From: a virus
Length of the DNA stretch: 48,428 nucleotides
Reading direction: 5' to 3' (one strand)
Virus record (IMG/VR): IMGVR_UViG_3300005533_000227
Span: 1-48,428 of that record
In this document: positions 1 to 8,204 of the stretch, in pieces
How positions within the stretch are numbered: position 1 is the first letter of the stretch
Layout: each line of letters opens with the position of its first letter
Position numbers and translations under genes: made by a program
Notes under the pieces: model-generated
What the model was told of the DNA's origin: nothing
Databases searched by the model: none
Seen by the model: the letters and a program-made list of their open reading frames with translations, nothing else

Positions 1-354
1 TCAGGCCCTCGCCAAATCAGTCGCAAACAGTACCTCTATGAGAGGCTGCAGCCATCGCCGGTCGGCGTTGGCGCCGTACGAGTTCCATGTCTGGACCGCC
101 GCCTTGATGCGCGTGACTTCCGGTTCGGTGAACTCGAAATCCTTGGCGGGGATCGAGAGCGCGGCGTTCCACACCACACGCTCCTGGCCCGCGACCATCT
201 CGCGCTTCAACTCAATGGCTTTCTCCTCGTCGGCGTCGAGCGCGATCTTGTCCTGAGCCGCCCAAATCGCGCGAATAGAACCCACGTCTGCCCGCTGTGC
301 GCCCAGGAGCGCGTGCAGATTCAGACGCTGGGTGTGGTCCAGCTTTAACTTCAT
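1..354 (-). CDS. Hypothetical phage protein, 117 aa
   Basis: I do not recognise a named family. The protein is soluble, charged and mostly helical by appearance, with no signal peptide or membrane segment, and it opens with MKLKLDHTQRLNLHALLG. The stop codon occupies the first three bases of the window, so the gene is complete. AAAGGA lies about 8 nt before the ATG. It follows the long tail fibre gene after a 22-nt gap and is the last gene of the late block seen here. By position it could be a small fibre-assembly chaperone or a late accessory protein, but nothing in the sequence proves that. Confidence 0.75.
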   Translation of the reverse strand: MKLKLDHTQRLNLHALLGAQRADVGSIRAIWAAQDKIALDADEEKAIELKREMVAGQERVVWNAALSIPAKDFEFTEPEVTRIKAAVQTWNSYGANADRRWLQPLIEVLFATDLARA

Positions 355-376
355 AGGGTTGTCCTTTCAGTTTGAA

Positions 377-3300
377 CTACGGGTTGGAGTAAAGCAGGAT
401 GTAACCTGCGGTGACGCCAGCCGGATTCTTGACCTTGAGCACTCCGCTCCAGCCGTTCGGGTTCGTCGCGCCCATTAACTCCGCGAGGCGGTAACCGTTT
501 CCGGTACCGCCCGCGATGATCAATTCGCCGCCCGCAGTCACCTCGAGGAGCGTGTGGTCCGCGAGGTTCGAACCGGGACCGCGCACCTTCAACGGCGAGT
601 CAGTGCTGTTCACCGCAGAGACTACGGTTGGTCCGCAGGCCACGCCCGCCAACACCTGCGCGGTCTGGTAGCCCCAGGTCCTTGCGTACCCGCGTTTCGG
701 ATCATTGCCCTGCTGGAGGCACGCGCCCCACGCATGGAAGACTTGGCCTGCGGTCCAGCCGTCCGTGTAATGGCCCAGCGCTACCCAAAGCGCGGTCGCG
801 CCGCCGGTCATCGTCGCGGTCACCTTGAACCGCTGCCACGACGTCGTGAGCGTTACGGCGGTCGGACCCACCAGCCACGTGGTCCAGCCGTTGTCGAGGA
901 TGCCGAGCGACACCGTCATCGTGCCGGAGGCGACCTTCATCCAGACGTAAAACGTATACTGGCCGTTCGCCGCGAGGCCAGCGATGTTCTGCCGGATGAG
1001 GCCCGCCGCGCCGCTCGCGGTGACCGCGTCGGCGGTCGTGTTGCCATCGGGCGCCACGATCGAGTTGGCGACCACGGTGCAAGTGCCGCCGTTCTTGTCC
1101 CACGTGCCGACGCTGAAGTCTTCGGAGTACTTCAGCATGTTCTCGTAGGGACCGCCGACCGTCCCGTATGGCCCGCTCTCGACGGACTGGAGATGCGAGT
1201 CGAGGTAAGCCCACAGGTTGTTGGCGGCGGCGTACGCAAAATTGGCGCCGCCCGAACCGTCGCGTAGCACCACCGTGCTGACGGTCGCGGCTGCGGTCGC
1301 GTCGGTGATCTGCGCGCTCGTGTGCGTGTGGGCCGGCAGATCTCCGGACGCGAGCGCGGCCACGGTGACCGCCGCTCCGACGCCGGTTTGCTTCAGGAAG
1401 CCGGGGCCTGACGCGGATAGATCCGCGCCAGCGCCGCCGCGAGCGAGCGCCAGCGTGCCACTGGTGAGCTTCGAAGTGTCGTGAGCCGGGATATCCGCCG
1501 CTGCGAGCGCGGCCACCGTGACCACGGCACCCACGCCGGTCTGCTTGAGGAAGCCGGGACCGCTCGCGGAAAGGTCCGCGCCCGCGCCGCCGCGGGCGAG
1601 CGCGAGTGTGCCGGAGTTCACGTCGCTCGCGGCGTGGTTGTGTGCTGGCAGATCTCCGGACACCAGCGTGTCCCAAGCGGGGATAGCGCCTACCGTGCCT
1701 GTCCCTGTCTGGCGCAGGAACTTCCTGGTCGCCGTGGTGTTCCCCGCGACCCGCTGCCAGGCCGGAGTGGAGTTGGCCGCGATCATATCCCCGAGGACCG
1801 GCGACGCGGCCACGGTGTCGGAGTGCGTGCCGCTCAGGAGATTGTGGTTGGAGCCGCCGCCGGCCGACGCGGCAATGGTGATATTCACGCGGTCGTTGCC
1901 CGCGTCGTCGGCCATTGTGAGCGTGACGTTCGTGCCCTCGATCAGATTGATCCCGCGCCGCGTCCCGATGGCGGCGGCAGATTTCAGCACGTTGATGGGC
2001 GCCGCGCTCGTAACATCGGTTCCGGTATGCGTGTGCGTGGGCAAGTCGCCAGACACCAGCGTGTCCCAGGCGGGCAGCGCCGCAGTGCTGCCGTTGCCAG
2101 TCTGCCGCAGGAACTTGCGCGTGGCAGTGGTGTTGCCAGCCACGCGCGACCACGCCGGAGTCGCATTGGCCGCGATCAGATCCCCCAGGACCGGCGAGGC
2201 GACCGCCGTGTCCGGATGCGTCACGCTCAGGAGATTGTGGGTGGCGGCACCGGACGCCGCCGCAATGGTGACGTTCACGCGGTCGTTCCCGGCGTCGTCC
2301 GAGACGGTGAGCGTCACGTTGCCGCCCTCGATCAGGTTGATGCCGCGCCGCGTCCCGATGCTCGCCGCCGCCTTGAGGACGGTGTGGAGCGCCGCGCTCG
2401 TGATATCGCTGCCTTCGTGCGTGTGGCTGGGCAGGTCGCCGGAGACGAGCGTGGCCACTGTTACGGCCGCGCCAACGCCCGTCTGCCTCAGGAAGCCGGG
2501 GCCCGTGCCCGAGAGACTCGCCCCCACACCGCCGCGCGCCAGGGCCAGCGTGCCTGAGTTGATATCGCTTGCCGCATGGTTGTGCGCCGGGACCGACGCA
2601 AGCGCAACCGTCACCTCCACGCGGTCGCTGGCGGGCACATCGAGGAACGTGAGGCCGATGTTCGCGCCCTGGATCAGGTTCAACGCGCGACGCGTCCCGA
2701 CAGCCGCGCCGTTGTTTTGGATCGTAAATGGCAGCGATCCGGCGGTGATATCGGACGCCGTGTGGGTGTGCGAGGGCAGGTCGGCGGCGAGCAGGAGCGT
2801 GCCCGCCGTCACGCGCCCCTTCTGATCGACCGTGACCTTCGGGTAGGAGCCAGGCGTGACCGGCGAGTCGGCAATTGAGAGAACACCAGCAGCCACAGCC
2901 AGACCGCCAACGGCGTCGATCTGCACGATGCCCTTGGCGGCGGTCGTCGCGTCTGGATAGGAGAACGCGCCGAACGTCTGGCCCGCAGCGAAGTCGATCA
3001 CAGCGTCCATCGCCAGATGGTTGTTCGCGCCGAGCGAGATGCCGAGGTCGCCGGAGTTGTCGGCCTTGCGCCACTTGACCGAGCCAGCGTTGGGCAGGCG
3101 CACCAAGCCGGTGCTGGCCTTCGTTCCGCTGCCGAACTCCGCGCCGTCCTGGAACGTCTTGAGGCCGGTGACCGTGACCGCGCCGTCCTTCCGGACGTAG
3201 TTGCGCGCGGCGGCGGTGCCCAACTCGTTCTCGATGGCCAGCACCGCCGACTGGAGCGCGGTGATGAAGCCCGCGACCATGTTCGCCTTCACCGCCGTGC

Positions 3301-3574
3301 CGTTGCTGTGGGCGGCGGCGGTCGTCCCGAAGGCTCCACGCTGGCAACCCGTGAACGCCGTCCCGCTCTTGCCGGTGTACACGATCAGTTCGTCGTCAAT
3401 CGAGAGGATGCCGTAGCTCGCGGCAAACCCACCGGACGCGGACACCACGTTAATCGTGGAGTCGCCCGCCAGGACGCCGCCCGTGACCGTCGTCTCCAGG
3501 GGCGCGCCGGAAAACGCATCGGCCGGCGTGAACAGGCTGGCCGCGCTGTCGATTGCGCCAGGATAGTTAGCCAT
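377..3574 (-). CDS. Long repetitive tail fibre protein with C-terminal carbohydrate-binding-like domain, 1065 aa
   Basis: Probable receptor-binding side or tip fibre. The ATG at 3574 gives MANYPGAIDS and overlaps the stop of the preceding gene by 8 nt; a longer in-frame reading (to 3892) is out-of-frame sequence of that neighbour. Residues 1-250 look like a fibre attachment region. Residues 255-760 are repeats: a module of about 130 residues starting at V399 recurs at V529 (GTRRGINLIEG, PAWDTLVSGDLP), and a shorter unit (SGTLALARGGAGADLS) occurs near 340, 654 and 704. Residues about 810-960 resemble a jelly-roll CBM (YSEDFSVGTWDKNGG, FYVWMKVASGTMTVSL). The repeats and the C-terminal sugar-binding fold are typical of phage fibres; the receptor is unknown. 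Confidence 0.85.
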   Translation of the reverse strand: MANYPGAIDSAASLFTPADAFSGAPLETTVTGGVLAGDSTINVVSASGGFAASYGILSIDDELIVYTGKSGTAFTGCQRGAFGTTAAAHSNGTAVKANMVAGFITALQSAVLAIENELGTAAARNYVRKDGAVTVTGLKTFQDGAEFGSGTKASTGLVRLPNAGSVKWRKADNSGDLGISLGANNHLAMDAVIDFAAGQTFGAFSYPDATTAAKGIVQIDAVGGLAVAAGVLSIADSPVTPGSYPKVTVDQKGRVTAGTLLLAADLPSHTHTASDITAGSLPFTIQNNGAAVGTRRALNLIQGANIGLTFLDVPASDRVEVTVALASVPAHNHAASDINSGTLALARGGVGASLSGTGPGFLRQTGVGAAVTVATLVSGDLPSHTHEGSDITSAALHTVLKAAASIGTRRGINLIEGGNVTLTVSDDAGNDRVNVTIAAASGAATHNLLSVTHPDTAVASPVLGDLIAANATPAWSRVAGNTTATRKFLRQTGNGSTAALPAWDTLVSGDLPTHTHTGTDVTSAAPINVLKSAAAIGTRRGINLIEGTNVTLTMADDAGNDRVNITIAASAGGGSNHNLLSGTHSDTVAASPVLGDMIAANSTPAWQRVAGNTTATRKFLRQTGTGTVGAIPAWDTLVSGDLPAHNHAASDVNSGTLALARGGAGADLSASGPGFLKQTGVGAVVTVAALAAADIPAHDTSKLTSGTLALARGGAGADLSASGPGFLKQTGVGAAVTVAALASGDLPAHTHTSAQITDATAAATVSTVVLRDGSGGANFAYAAANNLWAYLDSHLQSVESGPYGTVGGPYENMLKYSEDFSVGTWDKNGGTCTVVANSIVAPDGNTTADAVTASGAAGLIRQNIAGLAANGQYTFYVWMKVASGTMTVSLGILDNGWTTWLVGPTAVTLTTSWQRFKVTATMTGGATALWVALGHYTDGWTAGQVFHAWGACLQQGNDPKRGYARTWGYQTAQVLAGVACGPTVVSAVNSTDSPLKVRGPGSNLADHTLLEVTAGGELIIAGGTGNGYRLAELMGATNPNGWSGVLKVKNPAGVTAGYILLYSNP
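1640..2380 (-). repeat. Tandem duplication of a ~390-bp module inside the tail fibre gene
   Basis: Units start at 2380 and 1990 (reading on the minus strand), 390 nt apart. Both encode VLK(A/S)AA(S/A)IGTRRGINLIEG followed by a (V/M)(S/A)DDAGNDRVN(V/I)TIAA stretch and a PAWDTLVSGDLP end. The nucleotide sequences remain clearly similar. A second, shorter duplication of about 150 nt (SGTLALARGGAGADLS) lies at about 1352-1615. Confidence 0.85.
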
Positions 3575-6500
3575 TGAGCTTTCCCTCGTTTCCCTTGAAC
3601 CGATTGAGAGCACCACTGGGCGGCGCGATGACCACGACCGCCGTTGGCAGCTCCGCGGCGCGAGCGTACTTCGGCTTGTGGTACACCGCTGCCGTTCCTT
3701 GCGCCTGCGGGAGGGCCGTGGGCAAGGGCACCGGACGGCTGTTGAGACAGAACTGGTCGAACGCCCACAGCGCCATTGAGTAGACCTTCGACGCGCGGAA
3801 GTTCGAGTACGCCTGCGCGAGCGGAGGGTCCGGAGGACCGTACAGGCCCGCCAGATACATGCACTCCGATGCGGGCCGTCCCAGCGTGGCATTCGCGTAC
3901 GTCAACGTCTGCTTCATCAGCACGGCGTTCTTCTGCCACACGTCGTAATCGAATCCCTCGCATCGGAAGTACTTGAGGCCGAACGACGACGACTTCCACT
4001 GGTCGGGCAGGTTGATGCGCATCAGGAGCGCGCGGTACGCCGGATCGGGCGACGGCTTCCCCTGATTGGCATCGAGCGGCCACAGGCACTCGAAGACGGC
4101 GGTCGGATGATACGCGAGAACGTACGCCATCACCTCCTGGCAATACGACCAGATCCGGTCTCGCAGGAAGTTCGCCGTCTCGTACGGGTGCGCCGGATCG
4201 CCAGCAGGATCATCGGTATTGGCCACGAACGGCCAAATCTGGTGACCTTTCGCCGCCGCGAATGCGTCGATAGTCTCCTGATCATAGAAGCCCATGCCGC
4301 CGTTGGCATCGGTCGCGCGGTTGTCGAAGTACCACCACTGCGTCTCTCCAAACTGGAGCGCGACCGCCAGGCCCGCCGCCGCCACCTCGTCCGCGCACTC
4401 CTTGTACATCTGCTTCAGGTAGTTCCGGACGCGCGTGCCGAAGTGCATCTGGTACGAGGGCGTAGGCAGGAACACGTCGTCGCCCTGCTGCACGACGCCG
4501 CCAGCCTTGCGGAGATACTTCGCGCGCATGCCTGCGGGCGGGTTGTAGCACTCCATCGAGAACGCGAACGACGCCGGGATGCCCGCCGCCGCGAACTGGC
4601 CCGCCAGATCGCGCAGCCACTTCCGCGCGCCCTCCGTCATCACCGGCGACACGGAGTCGAGCAACTCCCAATCGCCCTCCGCGCCCGCCGTGCCGAGGTT
4701 GTTCACGAGCGTGAGCGTCACATTCGCGGAGGATGTGACCGCCACGCCAGTGAACGTCTGGCTGGGCGCCTTGGCCTGAATCCGGAGCGTGGTGCTCGAT
4801 CCGAAGTTGTCGTTGGCCCATGCGCTGGAGAAAATCGCGTTGATGGCCATGCGGAGTTGGGACGCGATGCTCTGGAGAGTCTCGCCGTACCCCATCGCGT
4901 GCGTGATGGTGGTCCCGGCAATCGAGATGGCGACCGTCTCTCCTGGCGTCGGCGTGCCAGTGAACGCGACCGTGGCGTACGGGTAGCTCGCGCCGATCCG
5001 CTGCCGCTTGTTGTTCCAGAAGACGCCCATGTACACGTCGGCGTGGCCCTGGAACCCGAGTTTCTGGAGTTGCCACAGCAGCCAGGCCGGGGGCTTCTTG
5101 TAGCCGTGGTCGGTGTCGAAGTCGATGGCCAGCGACACGTCGCCGTACACCTGCGGCGCGTCAGGAACGTCCTGCGGCTCCAGGGGCCACAGGTAATCGA
5201 AGTAAAAGAACGCGGTCGGCGTCGTGCCCCACGGTTCGATCCTCACCGTGTGACTTCCGGCCGCAACGCCCGTGGCGATCCGGAGGTTCACTGAACGGCC
5301 TCCGTACTCGTTGAGCACTGGATAGACGGCACCAGCGAACGCGCCGTCCACATATACGCTCGCAAATGCGAAATCGCTGCTCGCGAGGTCGAAGGTACCA
5401 AGGTAGAGGTCGTGTTGCTTCGGATACGAGTACGTGATCGACACGTCGCCTATGTCGGCGTGGTCGTTGTTCGGCGCGATCCGGCGCGCGTGGCCACCGC
5501 TCCACCATTGGGAGGGCCACCCCGCGCCATAGGCGTAATCCTGCCATTTCGTGCCCGTGTACTTGCACCGCGCGTCGGAGGACTTGATGCGCGAGCTACC
5601 GCCGCCCACCTTCAGGCTGGCATCGCCGGTCACCGTGATGTTGGAGATGGTCGCGCGCCACTCCACGTCGGACGTGAAGCCGCTATCAGGCGGGAGCTTC
5701 TGGAGGCGCGTGCCGGTGGGCCAGGAGCCTGCCGTCGAGCCTTCATAGCCACGCTGGACGCTGATGCTGGTCGAGCCTCCGGCCACGAGCAGGATGCGCT
5801 CCTTGCTGGTCGGCGTCCCGATGAAGTACCGCCCCCCAGTGAGCTTCGATCCATCGTCCACGCTCCAGGTGGTGTCGCCCGGATTGACCAGAGCGGTCAG
5901 GAAGCACCCGTCCTCCAACTCCTCCTCCGCGCGCTCGAAGCGGGGCGCAAAAACCATGTAGATCTTCCAGCACTTGGTGGCATCGACCGCAGCGCCGTTC
6001 TTGTCCGTGAGGGTGTTGAACGGCAACTCGATGTGGTACCGGATCGTGTTGTCGCCGCCCCCGAAGCGATAACTCGATCCGGAGCCATCGGTCCACTGGA
6101 AGCCCTGCTGCGTGTCGTCCTCCGCGCCGCCGTTCGTGCGCCCGTGCGTCACTACCACGCGATCCAGGTTCCCGAGTTTCCCGTAGATCGTCCCATCAGA
6201 TGCGGCGGGCTGGAACTCGAGGTGTACCGATCCGGACTGGTAAGTGGTGCCGCCGCCCACTTCGGCTTTGATGACGCTCGATTGGTCCGGGCCGAACCTG
6301 CCCGCCACGTCGCCGGCGTTGTGCGTGTTGATGATGTCCGCGAGCTTCTTGGCGAGGTGCCACGCTTCGGTCTGGCGGCTTATGTACGACTTGTCGGCGT
6401 GGGTCTTCGTGAGGTACGCATAGAACTTCCCGAAGACGCCGGAGACGATCTGAACGATGGAGGTCGTCTCGAAGTTTGTCCCGCCGCGCTCGATATCGAT

Positions 6501-7127
6501 GGTGTCGCCCTCCGCGAATCCCGTGGTGTCGTACACGTAGATTTCGGTAAGACCGCCTGCGGGGTCCGGTGCGACGTTCCCAAGGATCTGCGTCTCCAGA
6601 CGGCAGTCCGTGCTCGTCACCGTGTACCGGGTGTCGCGGAAGTACAGGTGCAGCCAATCGATGCCGCCGTCCAGGATCTCCGCTCCGGAGACTTCGGCCC
6701 ACATGCTGGCGGGCGTCTGCTCGCCGTCGATCACCGTGGCGTGCTTGAGCAGGGACACCTCGTGGGTGTCGTACGTGCCGCGCCCGTCATTGCAGACGAA
6801 CGTGATCGCGTCCCACGCGACGGACGGGTACTTGGCGGCGTCCAACCGCATCGCGCCGTCGAGATCGTGGTCGTACTCGATATCGAACGCGAGCGTGATG
6901 CCCGAGAGGTCCGTCCGCGGCAGGTGCTTCAACCGGAGGTGGTTGTAGTAATCGTACGCGTGGTACAGTTCGAGGACTCCGAAATCCTCCGCGCCCTGGA
7001 AGATGCCGGAGATGGACACACCCGTGGCGGTCGCATCATGGAGCGTGGTTGTCGCGGCGCGACCGGTGAAGCCCTGCAATTGGAAGTTGCGGCGTGGGTC
7101 GAAGATTCGAAGGAGCTCAGAACCCAT
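3567..7127 (-). CDS. Large tail-associated protein with TIM-barrel glycosidase-like region, 1186 aa
   Basis: Structural protein of the tail tip or fibre region. The N-terminal half is beta-rich and contains short loops of the kind seen in phage fibres (for example ALVNPGDTTWSVDDGS near residue 410). From about residue 640 to 1110 the sequence resembles a TIM-barrel hydrolase: IDFDTDHG, FAFSMECYNPP, LQFGETQWWYFDN near 929 and ECLWPLDAN near 1014. A beta-rich insert of about 90 residues (TPTPGETVAISIAGTTI) interrupts it near residue 720. Carboxylates in QFGETQWW and ECLWP could be catalytic, which would fit a polysaccharide- or cell-envelope-degrading tail enzyme; this is inference. No clear Shine-Dalgarno precedes the ATG, and a 522-nt gap lies upstream. 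Confidence 0.8.
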   Translation of the reverse strand: MGSELLRIFDPRRNFQLQGFTGRAATTTLHDATATGVSISGIFQGAEDFGVLELYHAYDYYNHLRLKHLPRTDLSGITLAFDIEYDHDLDGAMRLDAAKYPSVAWDAITFVCNDGRGTYDTHEVSLLKHATVIDGEQTPASMWAEVSGAEILDGGIDWLHLYFRDTRYTVTSTDCRLETQILGNVAPDPAGGLTEIYVYDTTGFAEGDTIDIERGGTNFETTSIVQIVSGVFGKFYAYLTKTHADKSYISRQTEAWHLAKKLADIINTHNAGDVAGRFGPDQSSVIKAEVGGGTTYQSGSVHLEFQPAASDGTIYGKLGNLDRVVVTHGRTNGGAEDDTQQGFQWTDGSGSSYRFGGGDNTIRYHIELPFNTLTDKNGAAVDATKCWKIYMVFAPRFERAEEELEDGCFLTALVNPGDTTWSVDDGSKLTGGRYFIGTPTSKERILLVAGGSTSISVQRGYEGSTAGSWPTGTRLQKLPPDSGFTSDVEWRATISNITVTGDASLKVGGGSSRIKSSDARCKYTGTKWQDYAYGAGWPSQWWSGGHARRIAPNNDHADIGDVSITYSYPKQHDLYLGTFDLASSDFAFASVYVDGAFAGAVYPVLNEYGGRSVNLRIATGVAAGSHTVRIEPWGTTPTAFFYFDYLWPLEPQDVPDAPQVYGDVSLAIDFDTDHGYKKPPAWLLWQLQKLGFQGHADVYMGVFWNNKRQRIGASYPYATVAFTGTPTPGETVAISIAGTTITHAMGYGETLQSIASQLRMAINAIFSSAWANDNFGSSTTLRIQAKAPSQTFTGVAVTSSANVTLTLVNNLGTAGAEGDWELLDSVSPVMTEGARKWLRDLAGQFAAAGIPASFAFSMECYNPPAGMRAKYLRKAGGVVQQGDDVFLPTPSYQMHFGTRVRNYLKQMYKECADEVAAAGLAVALQFGETQWWYFDNRATDANGGMGFYDQETIDAFAAAKGHQIWPFVANTDDPAGDPAHPYETANFLRDRIWSYCQEVMAYVLAYHPTAVFECLWPLDANQGKPSPDPAYRALLMRINLPDQWKSSSFGLKYFRCEGFDYDVWQKNAVLMKQTLTYANATLGRPASECMYLAGLYGPPDPPLAQAYSNFRASKVYSMALWAFDQFCLNSRPVPLPTALPQAQGTAAVYHKPKYARAAELPTAVVVIAPPSGALNRFKGNEGKLNG

Positions 7128-7649
7128 GTAGTATGAATCGGCAGTAGAGAGGACGGGCGCTTAAGTTGTTGGCGACCAGCAGGAGGATCGAAGCGCTGGC
7201 CCTGGACATCTCAGCAACGGATGCTTTCCGTCAGCGTGGCCCATAGCGCGCGACCTCTGGGTTTTGCGCCTCACCCCGGAGTGCTCGTGTAGAGCGCATT
7301 TGCGATGAGGGATTTATCTTCGGTCCGACATGTCAAAGGCACAAAGGCGACACATTCATTTCCGGCAAAGCGTGGCTTTGGTCCGAAAAGAAAGATTTTC
7401 TATGCCGGGAATTCGAACTTCGATCTCGCACCGGATGACAACCCCTTCCTCGTTTTGCGCTACCGGAAACGCCGCCAGGACAGAAGGCCTCGGCTTGCTT
7501 GCGCGGGGCTGAGCGCCTATGATTTATGACTCGGCTGCCAGCAGGAGCGCTCCGGGGCCTGAGTCAAGTCCATTTACAGATGCACCCCTTATCGAATTTG
7601 GGGAATCCCGCAGGTCGTAGGTATCGCGAGGGGCTTTGCAGCGACTAGA
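7128..7649. other. Non-coding stretch between the YwgA-family gene and the tail fibre operon
   Basis: About 520 nt with no convincing gene. Short plus-strand readings at 7305-7529 and 7330-7512 have no ribosome site or recognisable product. GC content falls relative to the tail genes. On the minus strand a perfect TTGACA (7331-7336) is followed by ATAAAT only 13 nt later, too close for a normal sigma-70 promoter. This is the left border of the HD/YwgA insertion and the leader of the fibre gene at 7127. Confidence 0.6.
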
Positions 7650-8204
7650 TTAATCAACTGCCTTGGCCAGATCCAAGGCAATCAAGAATTCAACGGCCTT
7701 TCGGATCTCATCTTCCGTGACGGTCCAACCGAATTTAGTGGCCTGTTTGACGAGTTCGGTATCGCTTGCCCTCGTCGCCTGTTTGAGCAGGAAATATGCT
7801 TTCGCTGCGATGGATAGCTCCATATAATTCAGGTCGCCGGCCTCAGAAAGGCGCTTGACCGCCTTTTCAACCCGTATCCAATCCTCAGGCGACCGGGCCT
7901 TCTTTGCGGCTAGCACAGAGCGCCCATCGGGAGTCAGTTGGAAATCGTGGCGCGCAATCTCGAAGCCTGATGCGTTGTAGCTGCCGGCTGATGCTGTGGA
8001 TTCCGAGAGGTATCCCAAGCTCTTAAGTTCCTGATTTGCCGCGGCCACCGTTGCCGAGTAAGGGCCATAGTAATGAGCACCGTAGCCGAAGTCCTTCCCC
8101 AACATGACCGCCACAAAATACATTTTTTTCTGGAGGTTGGTTTTCCCTTGAATGCTTCCCCCAGCGGCGTCGTAGGTAAACAGGAGGGCGTCATTAATCG
8201 TCAT
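7650..8204 (-). CDS. ywgA-like: YwgA-family protein, partner of the HD phosphohydrolase, 184 aa
   Basis: The N-terminus has the YwgA-family pattern: GKTNLQKKMYFVAVMLG followed by HYYGPYS, a short helical-wedge fold reported next to HD-domain genes in Bacillus and many other bacteria. No enzymatic motif is visible and no biochemical role is established for the family. The ATG at 8204 overlaps the TGA of the HD gene in an ATGA motif and is preceded by GGAAGGAG, so the two proteins are translationally coupled and probably act together, for example with YwgA as a regulator or sensor of the HD enzyme. Codon use and GC differ from the surrounding tail genes, which suggests acquisition as a unit. 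Confidence 0.75.
   Translation of the reverse strand: MTINDALLFTYDAAGGSIQGKTNLQKKMYFVAVMLGKDFGYGAHYYGPYSATVAAANQELKSLGYLSESTASAGSYNASGFEIARHDFQLTPDGRSVLAAKKARSPEDWIRVEKAVKRLSEAGDLNYMELSIAAKAYFLLKQATRASDTELVKQATKFGWTVTEDEIRKAVEFLIALDLAKAVD

Noticed and set aside
7312-7336. TTGACA with ATAAAT on the minus strand as a promoter for the tail fibre gene
   Set aside because: The spacer is 13 nt, far below the 16-18 nt needed by sigma-70 polymerase.
7395-7430. A tRNA-like T-loop (GTTCGAAT) on the minus strand
   Set aside because: The flanking bases do not pair into a T-stem, and no acceptor or anticodon arms can be built.
7305-7529. A 74-codon plus-strand reading in the gap left of the YwgA gene
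   Set aside because: No ribosome site, no coherent fold pattern and no homologue recognised; it lies in low-constraint flanking DNA.
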